Source: Pseudovibrio sp000156235
GTDB lineage: Bacteria > Pseudomonadota > Alphaproteobacteria > Rhizobiales > Stappiaceae
Assembly (NCBI RefSeq): GCF_000156235.1
Contig: NZ_DS996805.1
Span: forward strand, 248,001-312,000
DNA length: 64,000 nt
Direction: 5' to 3'
Shown here: positions 36,757 to 46,926 of the stretch, piece by piece
Position numbering within the stretch: position 1 is the first letter of the stretch
Layout of the letters: each line of letters starts with the position of its first letter
Position numbers and translations under genes: made by a program
Notes under the pieces: model-generated
What the model saw: the letters and a program-made list of their open reading frames with translations, nothing else
What the model was told of the DNA's origin: nothing
Databases searched by the model: none

Positions 36757-39700
36757 TGCACGTACTTGTCGGGCAATCACGCCGATTGGATGATGGAGAA
36801 GAGGCTGTCGATCTGGGGCAGACGCCTGCGGATGTTGTGTTTTTAAGCGCAGCGGACACAGAGCTTGCTGGCCTTGCGGCGGCCCATGCCCAGCATGAGG
36901 GCTACTCCCTGCGGCTTGCCAGTTTTCTGGCGCTGTCCCATCCGTACTCTGTTGACCTTTATATTGAGCAGTGCATTCAGGCCTCCAAGCTTGTGGTGGT
37001 GCGCCTGTTGGGCGGCGTTGAATACTGGCGCTACGGCGTTGAGCGGCTGGAAGCGGTCGCCCGTGCTGAAGGTGTGAAGCTGGTTCTGCTGCCGGGGGAT
37101 GACAAGTGGGATGAGGAGCTTGCCAAACGCTCCACCGTGCCGCTGGAAACTGCGCAGATGTTGTGGCGCTATTTGATTGAAGGGGGTGCGGAGAACCTTT
37201 CTGGTGCTTTGCTTTATGCAGCGCGGATTGCTGAGCTACCTGTTGAAGCGCCTTCTGAGCCTATGGCGTTGCCGCGGGCCGGGCTGATGTTGCAAGGGCA
37301 TTCGCTTCCTTCATTGGATGATGTGCGGGCGAGCTGGAAAGACCCGAGCCGCCCTGTTGCAGCCATCGTGTTTTACCGGGCGCTTTATCAGAGCGGAGCA
37401 ATTGAGCCTGTACAAGCATTATGCCATGAACTTGAGGCGCATGGGATAAACCCGCTGGTGCTTTATGTGGCGAGCCTGAAACAGGCGGAATGCGCGGCGG
37501 TTGTTTCCAGCGTGTTTGAAGAGTGCCCGCCTGATGTGGTTCTGAACGCCACGGCCTTTGCCCTATCAAACGTAGGCGCTGTTCATTCCGGCACGGTGCT
37601 GGACAGGCAAGGTGCATGCGTTCTGCAAATCGTGCTGTCGTCATCCTCTGAAGAGGGTTGGGCGGAGAGTGATCAGGGCTTATCCCCGCGCGACCTTGCC
37701 ATGCATGTGGTGCTGCCTGAAATTGATGGCCGTCTTTTGACGCGTGCGATCTCGTTTAAAGAAGAGGGTGGCCGCGATACCAAAACACAATGTTCGCTTG
37801 TTCGGTTTGTACCAAAACCGGACCGGGTGCAGATTGTGGCGGCACTGGCAGCCAATTGGGCGCGGCTGAAACACAAAAACGCAATCGAGCGCAAAGTTGG
37901 CATAATCCTCGCAAACTATCCCAACAAGGATGGGCGTATAGCAAACGGGGTGGGGCTCGATACGCCTGCCTCCTGCGCGCATCTGCTTTCTGTCATGAAA
38001 ACAGAAGGTTATGAGGTTTCCGAGAATGCGCCTGGTTCTTCTGAGGCGTTGATAGAGGATCTGCTGGCAGGTCCTACCAATGCACTTAGCAACGCAAACC
38101 AACGCAAAGGCGGGGAAGAGCTGTCGCTGGAGCGATATAAGCAGTTGTTTTCTCAGCTGCCTTTGGCGGTGCGTGCGGGGATTGAGGAGCGTTGGGGTGC
38201 GCCAGAGGATGATCCGCATGTTTTGGACGGATCTTTCCAGCTGGCACTGAAGACTTACGGTAATGTGACCGTCGGCATTCAGCCTGCACGCGGCTATAAC
38301 ATTGATCCTAAAGAGACTTATCACGATCCGGCGCTAGTTCCGCCGCATCATTACCTTGCCTGGTATATGTGGTTGCGTGACAGCTTTGAGGCGGACGCAC
38401 TTATTCACCTTGGCAAGCACGGCAACCTTGAATGGCTTCCGGGAAAAGCATTAGCCTTATCAGAGACTTGCTATCCGGAGGCGGTGATTGGGCCAGTGCC
38501 GAACATCTATCCTTTCATCGTCAACGACCCCGGTGAGGGTTCTCAGGCCAAGCGGCGGTTATCCTCGGTGATCATTGATCATCTTACCCCTCCGTTGGCC
38601 CGCGCTGAAAGCCATGGTTCCGCTCTTGAACTGGAAGCGCTGCTGGATGAGTATTACATCGCGGCTGGCGTGGACCATCGCCGCCTGAAAGCGCTTGGCA
38701 AAGAGATACTTGGCGTTGCTGCCCGTGAAGGGATGGACAAGGATATCGGGCTGACTTCCGATATGGATGAGGACACTCGTCTGGCGCGGCTTGATGCTTA
38801 CCTCTGCGACCTGAAGGAGCTGCAAATCCGGGATGGGCTACATATTCTGGGGCAGTCTCCCACGGGCGATCAGCGGGCTGAGTTGCTGGTGGCTTTGCTG
38901 CGCGTGCCGCGTGGAGAAAAGCCTCATGAAAACAGTCTGTTACGCGCGCTTGCTGAGGATTTGAATCTGGAAGGGTTTGATCCGCTGGACTGTGCTTTTG
39001 AGCAGGTATGGGAAGGTGCGCGGCCAACGATTTTGCAGGAGCTGGTAGAGGCTTCTTGGCGCAGTTGTGGGGACACAGTTGAGCGGCTGGAAGTGCTGGC
39101 TCTTGAGCTGGTTTCTGGTGTGCGGGCGGTTCCCTCTGGATTTACAGCGACTTCTGCGGTGTTGGAGGCGATGAGCCAAGAGATTGCGCGCAATGTGGAC
39201 GAGTCTGGCTCTGCAGAGGTGGAGGGGGTGTTATCCTCCCTTGCTGGTCGATTTGTCCCCCCTGGGCCGTCAGGTGCGCCGTCCCGTGGTCGCCCTGATG
39301 TGTTGCCGACCGGGCGTAACTTTTATTCTGTTGACGTTCGCTCCGTTCCCACAAAGGTCGCCTGGAAGCTGGGTGAGCGCAGTGCTAGCGCATTGATACA
39401 GCGTCACTTTCAGGATCACGGAGAGTGGCTGCAAAGCATCGCCATGAGCTGCTGGGGAACGGCAAATATGCGCACTGGCGGGGATGATATCGCCCAGGCT
39501 TTGGCCCTGATTGGCGCCCGTCCGGTGTGGGAAGAGGCTTCTGGCCGCGTAACAGGATTCGAGATTGTTCCACTTTCTGAACTCCAACGCCCCCGAGTTG
39601 ACGTAACCCTCAGAATTTCCGGCTTTTTTCGCGACGCTTTCCCGCAACTCATACATCTGTTCGATGCTGCGGTTGCTGCGATCTCAGAGTTGGATGAACC

Positions 39701-40511
39701 GGAAGATGCCAATCCCTTAGCGGCGCGGTACCAAGCCGAGCTTGGGGGATTACTGGCCAAAGGCGTTGATGAAAGACAGGCCCGCAAGCGGGCGTCCACG
39801 CGGATTTTTGGCAGTAAACCGGGGGCTTACGGGGCTGGCCTGCAGGCTTTGATTGATGAGAAGCTGTGGGATAAGCGTGCTGACTTTGCGGAGAGTTTCC
39901 TTGAATGGGGCGGCTATGCCTATGGCCGTTCGCAGGAAGGTGAGCACGCCAAAGAAGATCTGGTCACCCGCCTTTCTCAAGCTGATGCAGTGGTTCACAA
40001 TCAGGACAATAGAGAGCACGATCTCCTTGATTCTGATGACTATTATCAGTTCGAGGGCGGTCTGGCGGCGACGGTTGAAACGCTGAAAGGCGATGCCCCG
40101 CACATCTACCACAACGACCATTCCCGCCCTGAACGTCCTGTCATTCGTACGCTTTCGGAAGAAATCGGGCGGGTTGTCAGGGGGAGAGCTGCCAATCCAA
40201 AATGGATCGCGGGTGTCATGCGCCACGGGTATAAAGGTGCTTTTGAGATGGCGGCGACACTGGATTATCTTTTTGCTTTTGGGGCGACAACCAATGCCGT
40301 TTCGCACCATCATTTCGATCAGCTCTATGATGCATATCTTTATGATGATGAGGTGCGGGACTTTATTGCGGAGAAGAATTCCGCAGCGCTTTTGGAAATG
40401 ACTGAGCGATTTTTAGAGGTCATTCAACGAGATATGTGGGTGCCGAAACGAAACAGCGCCTATGATGATTTGTTAGAGTTGCGACGCGCACTCATGGATG
40501 GAGGGGAATAA
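36756..40511 (+). CDS. cobN: Cobaltochelatase, CobN subunit
   Basis: Large subunit of the ATP-dependent aerobic cobalt chelatase that inserts cobalt into hydrogenobyrinic acid a,c-diamide. 1251 residues, normal length. Typical CobN regions include HYLAWYMWLRDSFEADALIHLGKHGNLEWLPGK and RTGGDDIAQALALIGARPVWEEASGRVTGFEI. The partner subunits CobS and CobT are not in the window. Starts one base inside cobW and ends two bases before cobO, so the genes are translated as a tight operon. A 19-base segment at 38091-38109 recurs in the mscS-type gene. Confidence 0.96.
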
Positions 40512-40512
40512 C

Positions 40513-41142
40513 ATGGTAACGAAGACAGACATGAGTGAAGCAGATCTGGACGCCCGCCACGCGGAAAAGATGCGCAAAAAGAAGGCGGCGCGTGACAAGA
40601 TCATGGCGACGAAAACTATCGAGAAGGGATTGCTGATCGTCCATACCGGGAAGGGGAAAGGCAAGTCCACCGCCGGTTTCGGCATGATCTTCCGCAGCCT
40701 TGGGCACGGCCATAAAGTGGCTGTCGTCCAGTTCGTGAAAGGCCGTTTAGAGACCGGTGAGCGCATGGCGCTGGACCGCTTCTCCGATCTCGTTACCATC
40801 AAGCGTATGGGTGAAGGCTTTACGTGGGAAACGCAGGACCGCCAGAGGGATATCTCTGCTGCGCGTGCAGCGTGGGATGCGGCGAAAGAGCTGATCAGCT
40901 CCCGTGAACACAAGATGGTTCTGCTGGATGAGCTGAACATTGTATTGCGTTACGAATACATTCCGCTTGAAGAGGTTGTTGCGTACCTGCGTGACGAAAA
41001 ACCTGAGGATGTTCATGTGGTTATCACTGGCCGTAACGCGAAGGATGAGCTGATTGAGATTGCGGATCTTGTGACCGAGATGGGGCAGATCAAGCACCCG
41101 TTCCGCTCTGGCGTGAAGCCGCAGGAAGGGATTGAGTTTTAA
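40513..41142 (+). CDS. cobO: Cob(I)yrinic acid a,c-diamide adenosyltransferase
   Basis: 209 residues from ATG 40513; GGAGGGG six bases upstream makes this preferable to the ATG at 40498. The ATP-binding P-loop is HTGKGKGKST (about 44-53). Family phrases include EGFTWETQDRQRDI and LLDELNIVLRYEYIPLEEVV. It attaches the adenosyl group to reduced cobalt. Three bases separate it from cobQ. Confidence 0.95.
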   Translation: MVTKTDMSEADLDARHAEKMRKKKAARDKIMATKTIEKGLLIVHTGKGKGKSTAGFGMIFRSLGHGHKVAVVQFVKGRLETGERMALDRFSDLVTIKRMGEGFTWETQDRQRDISAARAAWDAAKELISSREHKMVLLDELNIVLRYEYIPLEEVVAYLRDEKPEDVHVVITGRNAKDELIEIADLVTEMGQIKHPFRSGVKPQEGIEF

Positions 41143-41145
41143 GTC

Positions 41146-42624
41146 GTGCTGTCACCAGACAAGGGGATAAGAAAACCAGCCCTGATGATACAGGGCACGG
41201 GTTCCAATGTGGGTAAAAGCGTTCTTGTGGCCGGGTTGGCCCGCGCTTTCACACGTCGCGGCTTTTCCGTTCAGCCGTTCAAACCGCAAAACATGTCTAA
41301 CAACGCCGCCGTGACCGTTGATGGCGGGGAAATCGGGCGTGCGCAGGCGCTCCAGGCGCGCGGGGCCAAAGTTGTAACAAGCGTGCATATGAACCCTGTG
41401 CTGCTGAAGCCAGAAAGTGACAGTGGCTCTCAGGTGATTGTGCAAGGTAAGCGGTTTGGAACGCTGCGTGGTGCGGAGTTTGGTCGGCAAAAAGGCACGC
41501 TTATCCAGTATGTTATGGAGAGTTTTGCTGAAGTTGAATCAAAGGCTGATCTGGTTCTGGTGGAAGGGGCTGGGTCGCCTGCGGAGATCAACCTTCGCAG
41601 CGGGGATATCGCCAATATGGGGTTTGCGGAGGCTGCTGACATTCCGGTGGTATTGTGCGGGGATATCGACCGCGGCGGCGTCATTGCCTCGGTCGTGGGC
41701 ACACATGCGGTGCTGGAATCTGATGAGGCGAAACGCATAAAGTCGTTTTTGATCAATAAGTTTAGAGGTGAACCCTCACTGTTTGATTCAGGCGTAACGG
41801 CTATTGAGGACAAAACCGGTTGGCCCTGCAACGGCGTGGTGCCGTGGTTCCCGCAGGTAATGGATTTACCAGCAGAAGACGCGCTGGACCTTTCTGAGAG
41901 CACCAGTCGCGGCAAGCTGAAGGTTGTCGTTCCCGTCATCAGTCGCATAGCCAACTTTGACGATCTGGACCCACTTCGTATGGAAGCCGATGTTTCGTTG
42001 GAGTTTGTGTTGCCGGGCGAGGTGTTGCCAGCAGATGCGGATGTGGTTTTGCTGCCGGGGACCAAGTCCACCATTGGCGATCTGGCCTTCTTCCGGGCTC
42101 AGGGCTGGGACATTGATCTTTACGCTCATGTGCGCCGTGGCGGGCAGGTGCTTGGTATTTGCGGCGGCTATCAGATGCTGGGCAAGACCATTGCTGATCC
42201 GGAAGGGATTGAAGGTGAGGCGAGTTCTGTTGACGGGCTTGGCTTGCTGGATGTGGAGACGGTGCTGACACCTCACAAGGAAACCACTGAGAAGACCGGT
42301 CAGCATATTCCAAGCGGTGAGATTGTGACCGGCTATGAGATCCATGTGGGGCGAACATCAGGGCCTGACTGCGCGCGACCGTTTGTTGATCTGGATGATC
42401 ACGTGGATGGTGCAATCTCGAAAGATGGCTTGATTTCAGGCTGTTACATACACGGTATCTTTGGCTCTGATAGGTTCCGCGCTGCTTTTCTGAGGGGCTT
42501 CGGCGCTACCTCGCAGTTGGGCTATGAGCACCGCGTAGAGCAAGCTCTGGACGCGCTGGCGGATCATCTGGAGGAGCATCTTGATCTGGATGCGCTTTGG
42601 GAGATTGCTCAGTCGCGGGTTTAG
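41146..42624 (+). CDS. cobQ: Cobyric acid synthase
   Basis: 492 residues, amidates four side chains of adenosylcobyrinic acid diamide using glutamine. The N-terminal ATP-binding domain has QGTGSNVGKSVLVAGLAR, and the C-terminal class I-like glutaminase domain has the nucleophile in LGICGGYQMLG and a histidine in CYIHGIFG. The start is GTG 41146. Its last four bases overlap the convergent cobD. Confidence 0.95.
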   Translation: MLSPDKGIRKPALMIQGTGSNVGKSVLVAGLARAFTRRGFSVQPFKPQNMSNNAAVTVDGGEIGRAQALQARGAKVVTSVHMNPVLLKPESDSGSQVIVQGKRFGTLRGAEFGRQKGTLIQYVMESFAEVESKADLVLVEGAGSPAEINLRSGDIANMGFAEAADIPVVLCGDIDRGGVIASVVGTHAVLESDEAKRIKSFLINKFRGEPSLFDSGVTAIEDKTGWPCNGVVPWFPQVMDLPAEDALDLSESTSRGKLKVVVPVISRIANFDDLDPLRMEADVSLEFVLPGEVLPADADVVLLPGTKSTIGDLAFFRAQGWDIDLYAHVRRGGQVLGICGGYQMLGKTIADPEGIEGEASSVDGLGLLDVETVLTPHKETTEKTGQHIPSGEIVTGYEIHVGRTSGPDCARPFVDLDDHVDGAISKDGLISGCYIHGIFGSDRFRAAFLRGFGATSQLGYEHRVEQALDALADHLEEHLDLDALWEIAQSRV

Positions 42625-43592
42625 ATGAGCCACGCGACTGCGGCAATAAGCAGAGCCAGCAGGGCGCAGGAGATACCCATGAGTTTGAGTGAGCCATTGA
42701 TGTCATCTGCATCTGCTGCTTTACGGCCACTGGCGTTCATGAAGGGATCTTCCACGCGGTACTCTGCATATTGGCGGGGACCTGCCAGTGCGATACCCAA
42801 TGCGCCTGCCATAGCAGCTTCTGGCCAGCCAGCATTGGGAGAGCGATGGTTCTTCGCTTCTCTCATGATAGTGGTGAAGGCAGCTTTGTAAGCGCGGCCT
42901 GAGATGAATGCAGAAAGTACGATAAGCAGGCCGGAAAGGCGTGAGGCGGGCAGGTTGATCAGATCATCAAATCGGGCTGAGGCCCAGCCAAAGTCTTCGT
43001 AGGTTTCGTTTTTATGGCCGATCATGCTGTCCGCGGTGTTGACGGCTTTGTAGATGAGCAGGCCCGGCAGGCCTAACACGGCGAACCAGAAAATGGGTGC
43101 GACCACGCCATCTGAGAAGTTTTCGGAGCACGATTCAATCGCGGCTCTGCTGACGCCAGCTTCATCCAGATAATCTGGATTGCGTCCGACGATCATAGAG
43201 ACCTGTTTGCGGGCTTCATCCAGACCGGAGTATCTCAGTGCATCGCGCACTCTGGCGACATGTTCGTAAAGACTCTTTTGAGCGATTAACGTCATGCCGA
43301 TCAAGGCCAGCAGGATGTTGCCTACGAAGCTTCCCTCCAAAGTCGTTTGGAGAAGGGTACCTATGATACCTGCAGTGGCAACTAGGCTTAGAAGTGTTCT
43401 GACGCCATTCACTTTGCGTCGTTTTGCCGAGAAACTTGTTTTGTTGTACCAGCTTTCCAATAGGGAAATTTGCTTGCCAAACAACGTGACCGGATGCGGA
43501 AGTCTGGACCAGAACCAGTTTGGGTCACCAATCACGGCATCCAGCAGGATCGCAAGCAGAACGATCCAAAGCGTATCCTCAAAGAACAGCAT
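42621..43592 (-). CDS. cobD: Adenosylcobinamide-phosphate synthase
   Basis: 323-residue membrane protein (CbiB in enteric nomenclature) that joins aminopropanol phosphate to adenosylcobyric acid. Hydrophobic segments run through the protein, with conserved ESCSENFSDGVVAPIFWFAVLGLPGLLIYKAVNTADSMIGHK. It overlaps the upstream cobC by 14 bases, indicating coupled translation, and converges on cobQ. Confidence 0.94.
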   Translation of the reverse strand: MLFFEDTLWIVLLAILLDAVIGDPNWFWSRLPHPVTLFGKQISLLESWYNKTSFSAKRRKVNGVRTLLSLVATAGIIGTLLQTTLEGSFVGNILLALIGMTLIAQKSLYEHVARVRDALRYSGLDEARKQVSMIVGRNPDYLDEAGVSRAAIESCSENFSDGVVAPIFWFAVLGLPGLLIYKAVNTADSMIGHKNETYEDFGWASARFDDLINLPASRLSGLLIVLSAFISGRAYKAAFTTIMREAKNHRSPNAGWPEAAMAGALGIALAGPRQYAEYRVEDPFMNASGRKAADADDINGSLKLMGISCALLALLIAAVAWLI

Positions 43593-44601
43593 GGTTTTCG
43601 ATCGCTGACAGAGACTGTTTCAGTGCGGCTGTTAACCTCTGCCGGGCGGCTTTGTCGGTGGGTAAGCCGAGGCGCATCCAGCTTGGAGAGTAGTCAAATA
43701 TGCGGGTCCAGATGTGCTGCTTTGCCAGTGCTTTATGCAATGCGTGTGCGTTTGGGTGGTCGATCAGGATGTAAAGATCTGTTTGGCCGACAATTGGCAG
43801 GTTCAGCTGTTGTAGAGATGTGCTAAAGAGCTGCATTTCTGTCTTCAGGAAGGTGCGCATTTCGTCTTGCCAGCGCAGGTCGGAAAGGGCTGCGCTGCCG
43901 ATATCCAGTGCGGGACCGGAGACGGCCCAGCTGCCAAGCTGGCTTTGCAGTTTTGCTGTTATCGCTTTGGGGCCAATCAGAAAGCCCAGACGGACACCGG
44001 CGAGGCCGAAGAACTTGCCGAAGCTGCGTAAGGCGAGGATCGGCTGATCATCCAGCTCCGGAATGATTGAGGCATCCGGGTAAAGGTCCATGAACGCTTC
44101 ATCGACAATCAGATAACCACCTGCCTTTTGCTGTTTTTCTGCCAGTTGAAGGAGCTCTTCTTTTGCAAAGATATGGCCGTCTGGATTGTTCGGGTTCACC
44201 AGCAACAGATGCTGGGTCGAAGCCTTGTGAGCCTCTGATGCAGAAATTTTTTGGACATCAGCGCCAGCCTGTTGCCAGCTTTCTTCGTGAGAAGAGTAGG
44301 TGGGGCTGACGATTGAGATAGAAGAGTTTGCACCGAGCAGAGATGGAAGGGCTGTGATGATCGCCTGTGTTCCCGGCGCTGCGGTGAGACCGCTCTGCGA
44401 TGGGACGCGGTAAGCTGTTCTCGCGGCTTCCAGAAGAGTGGTTTCAGCGCCCTCTGTTGGCAGCTCTGTCAGGCCGCGCAAGGTGATGTGTTCTGTTGCG
44501 GGATAGGCCACGGGGTTGATGCCAGTGGAGAGGTCCAGCCAGTCCTCAGGCGTGCCGCCATACTGGGTGATTGCCTTTGAAAGATCTCCACCATGTTGCA
44601 T
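43579..44601 (-). CDS. cobC: Threonine-phosphate decarboxylase
   Basis: 340-residue PLP enzyme that supplies aminopropanol phosphate to CobD. Start chosen at ATG 44601 (MQHGGDLSKAI matches the family start); a TTG at 44619 is possible. Key sequences are LLVNPNNPDGHIF, LIVDEAFMDLYPDAS and the PLP lysine in SFGKFFGLAGVRLGF. With cobD it forms a leftward two-gene unit converging on the riboswitch-controlled operon. Confidence 0.93.
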   Translation of the reverse strand: MQHGGDLSKAITQYGGTPEDWLDLSTGINPVAYPATEHITLRGLTELPTEGAETTLLEAARTAYRVPSQSGLTAAPGTQAIITALPSLLGANSSISIVSPTYSSHEESWQQAGADVQKISASEAHKASTQHLLLVNPNNPDGHIFAKEELLQLAEKQQKAGGYLIVDEAFMDLYPDASIIPELDDQPILALRSFGKFFGLAGVRLGFLIGPKAITAKLQSQLGSWAVSGPALDIGSAALSDLRWQDEMRTFLKTEMQLFSTSLQQLNLPIVGQTDLYILIDHPNAHALHKALAKQHIWTRIFDYSPSWMRLGLPTDKAARQRLTAALKQSLSAIENHAVL

Positions 44602-44686
44602 TAGTCGTACCCCGCTCAAACTTGCTCATCTGTTTTAGCGGGGTGCCCTTGCGAATGCTATGAATCGCTGCGGAATTCTGCCGGTT

Positions 44687-45856
44687 TCAACAGGTGTTGG
44701 CAGCAGATACTCCCATTGGTTCATAGCCATCAACGCGATTGGTCTTGTTAATGTCGCCGCCAGCCCATTCCAGCACTTTGGGGTCCATGGTTTTGTACCA
44801 GAGGGAGGGGATTGCAGCTAAAGCAAAGCAACCGGGATAGCCGCTTGGCAGGCTCGGCAGATCCGGGAAGTTTCGCAGCGTTTGATAAGGGCGCAGCGGA
44901 TTGGCGTGATGGTCTGAATGGCGTTGCAGATGGAAGGTGCTAAGGTTGGAGAAAATGTGGTTGGTGTTCCATGAGTGGCGCGGCTGGCAGCGCTCATACT
45001 TGCCGTTTTCATCCTTCTGACGCAGCAGACCGTAGTGTTCCACATAGTTGGCCTGTGTCAGGCCATACCAGGCCACAACACTCTGAATAACCAACAGAAA
45101 CAGGACCTTCCAGCCGAATAAGGCTGTGCAGATGGCAAAGACAATCAGGGTGATGGCATAGCCTTGCAGGATATCGTTCTGGAATGAGAATGTGCCAAGA
45201 TTTTTGCGATTGAGGCGAGCCTTTTCGTTCTGCCAGCCTCTTACAAAAGCACCCGGGATTTCTCGCCGGGCAAAGGCGTAGATGCTTTCTCCCATGCGCG
45301 CGCTTGCCGGATCTTCTGGTGTTGCCACATGCACATGATGGCCGCGGTTGTGTTCTATGCAGAAATGGCCGTACCCAACAACGGCCAAAGCCAGTTTGGC
45401 CAGCCATTGATCTGTCTTGTTGGTTTTGTGGCCAAGCTCATGAGCCAGCATGATTGTGCCAGAGCCAAACAGGCCTTTGCCAAAGGCGAAGAGGGCAATA
45501 AGCCAGAGCGGAAGATCGTAAGTGCCAACAAGCCAGACACCCGCAAACAGGTTGATCCATGCATAAGGCACCAGCCAGCGGACCAGCCGGCTATAATACG
45601 GATCTTCCGCCATTTGGGCGAGCACATCATCGGGTGGATTGTAGGGATCTTCGCCGATTAAGGCATCCAGACCCGGGATGACGATGAAGAAGTAAATGAG
45701 AGGGATGAAGAGTGTTGCGGTGGCCAGCGTGTAGGCATAGAGCGCGACCGTGATTAGCGTGACGCTGCTGCTGGCATAGGCAATCAGCCAGTAATAGCGC
45801 TTTGCGTCCTTATATGTGGTGATGTTGCCTGCTTGATCCCGTGTTTTGAAAACCAT
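44687..45856 (-). CDS. alkB: Alkane 1-monooxygenase (AlkB type)
   Basis: 389-residue integral-membrane di-iron hydroxylase that converts n-alkanes to 1-alkanols. All histidine boxes are present: HELGH at 139-143, HNRGHH at 169-174, the NYVEHYG motif and LQRHSDHH near 312-319. Six hydrophobic segments are visible. ATG 45856 is preceded by GGGAG. No rubredoxin, rubredoxin reductase or alkane regulator lies beside it, so electron partners must be elsewhere. It is an isolated gene here. Confidence 0.95.
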   Translation of the reverse strand: MVFKTRDQAGNITTYKDAKRYYWLIAYASSSVTLITVALYAYTLATATLFIPLIYFFIVIPGLDALIGEDPYNPPDDVLAQMAEDPYYSRLVRWLVPYAWINLFAGVWLVGTYDLPLWLIALFAFGKGLFGSGTIMLAHELGHKTNKTDQWLAKLALAVVGYGHFCIEHNRGHHVHVATPEDPASARMGESIYAFARREIPGAFVRGWQNEKARLNRKNLGTFSFQNDILQGYAITLIVFAICTALFGWKVLFLLVIQSVVAWYGLTQANYVEHYGLLRQKDENGKYERCQPRHSWNTNHIFSNLSTFHLQRHSDHHANPLRPYQTLRNFPDLPSLPSGYPGCFALAAIPSLWYKTMDPKVLEWAGGDINKTNRVDGYEPMGVSAANTC

Positions 45857-45951
45857 CGCTCCCTCCCAGATGCTAGGTTTACCTTAGGGTAAGGTAGCAG
45901 CTTTTTGGGTAAAGCGAAACTGTGTTGTTTGGCGAGAGGGATTGGCGCTGA

Positions 45952-46797
45952 TTACGCGACAGGTTCTTCTTCAACTGCTGCCGGTTTGATGATGTCGTCC
46001 ATCGGTAGGGTCTTGGACCACGTTTTGTAGCGCTTTTCCAGTTCGTCGTAGTTTTCTTCGCAGCCCACGCGGAAATCAGGAAAGTTGGGGCCGCGCAGCC
46101 ATTCTCCCCGTGCGTTTCCTTTCAGCATCCAGCCATTGCCAGAGGAGAGGAAGAGGGTGGTGTTGAGGCTGAGGGCCTTGAACAGCTTGCGGGTGGCGAC
46201 ACCATGTTTTTTCAAGATGACATCCAGCTTGATGGCTTTAATCTTCCATGGTGTCAGCTTAATTGGCGCGGGCTTGCCGGCTTCAACAACAGGAACAACC
46301 TCCGGCAGTTCCAGCCGTTCAAGGGGATAGAATTCCTTGAAGTTGCCAGCAGGTGACGCGCGATCCGGGTTTGGCAGTTTGGGGCGATACCAGTTGACGG
46401 TGCTCGGGCTTTTAGAGGTTTCGCTCTCAATCTCAATGATTTGCAGCTGCAAAATGTTGCAGACAGGCTGGAAATCCAGATTTGAGCCTTTCGGGATCAG
46501 GATCGCTCTACAATCTGGGCCGGGTTTATCTGCCTGATAGGCGGTTTCAGCAGACTGTGAAATGACTTTGGCATTGAGGCGCAGTTTGGCTTCTATGCCG
46601 ACCTGAAAACCGTCTGACTTTCTGACGAGAAGGATATCCCAGTTGCCCCATTCTGGGTAGGCGATCCATTCCTCAGGCAGTTTGCTGATGAAGTGGGCGC
46701 ACATCTCGTTTTCTGAGGCAAACTCTGCCTTGCGCCGTCTCTTTTTTCGGCGAGCGGGTGCAGAGCGTTTTTTTGATGTGTCAGTTATATCGCTCAT
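45952..46797 (-). CDS. Uncharacterised protein with possible PD-(D/E)XK nuclease motif
   Basis: 281 residues. A very basic N-terminus (KKRSAPARRKKRRRKAEF) precedes a segment that reads like a restriction-endonuclease-type core: helix (ASENEMCAHFISKL), then WGNWD54ILLVRKSDGFQVGIE69AK71, fitting D-x(14)-E-x-K. The middle is proline-rich. The C-terminal part (about 180-260), LTPWKIKAIKLDVILKKHGVATRKLFKAL, could be a winged-helix-like module. The basic leader suggests nucleic-acid binding. No partner gene (methylase, primase) is adjacent. The nuclease assignment is a motif-level inference only. Confidence 0.55.
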   Translation of the reverse strand: MSDITDTSKKRSAPARRKKRRRKAEFASENEMCAHFISKLPEEWIAYPEWGNWDILLVRKSDGFQVGIEAKLRLNAKVISQSAETAYQADKPGPDCRAILIPKGSNLDFQPVCNILQLQIIEIESETSKSPSTVNWYRPKLPNPDRASPAGNFKEFYPLERLELPEVVPVVEAGKPAPIKLTPWKIKAIKLDVILKKHGVATRKLFKALSLNTTLFLSSGNGWMLKGNARGEWLRGPNFPDFRVGCEENYDELEKRYKTWSKTLPMDDIIKPAAVEEEPVA

Positions 46798-46926
46798 AGA
46801 AAGCTGCCCCTTAAATCAGCCGTGCTGCAATCGCATGCCATTTGAGTTTAATTGGCAAATGCTTGCGCGGAAACGCAGAGTACCGGGTACTGCACAGGTT
46901 CTGTGGTGTTTGAGGTCGTGAAGGGG

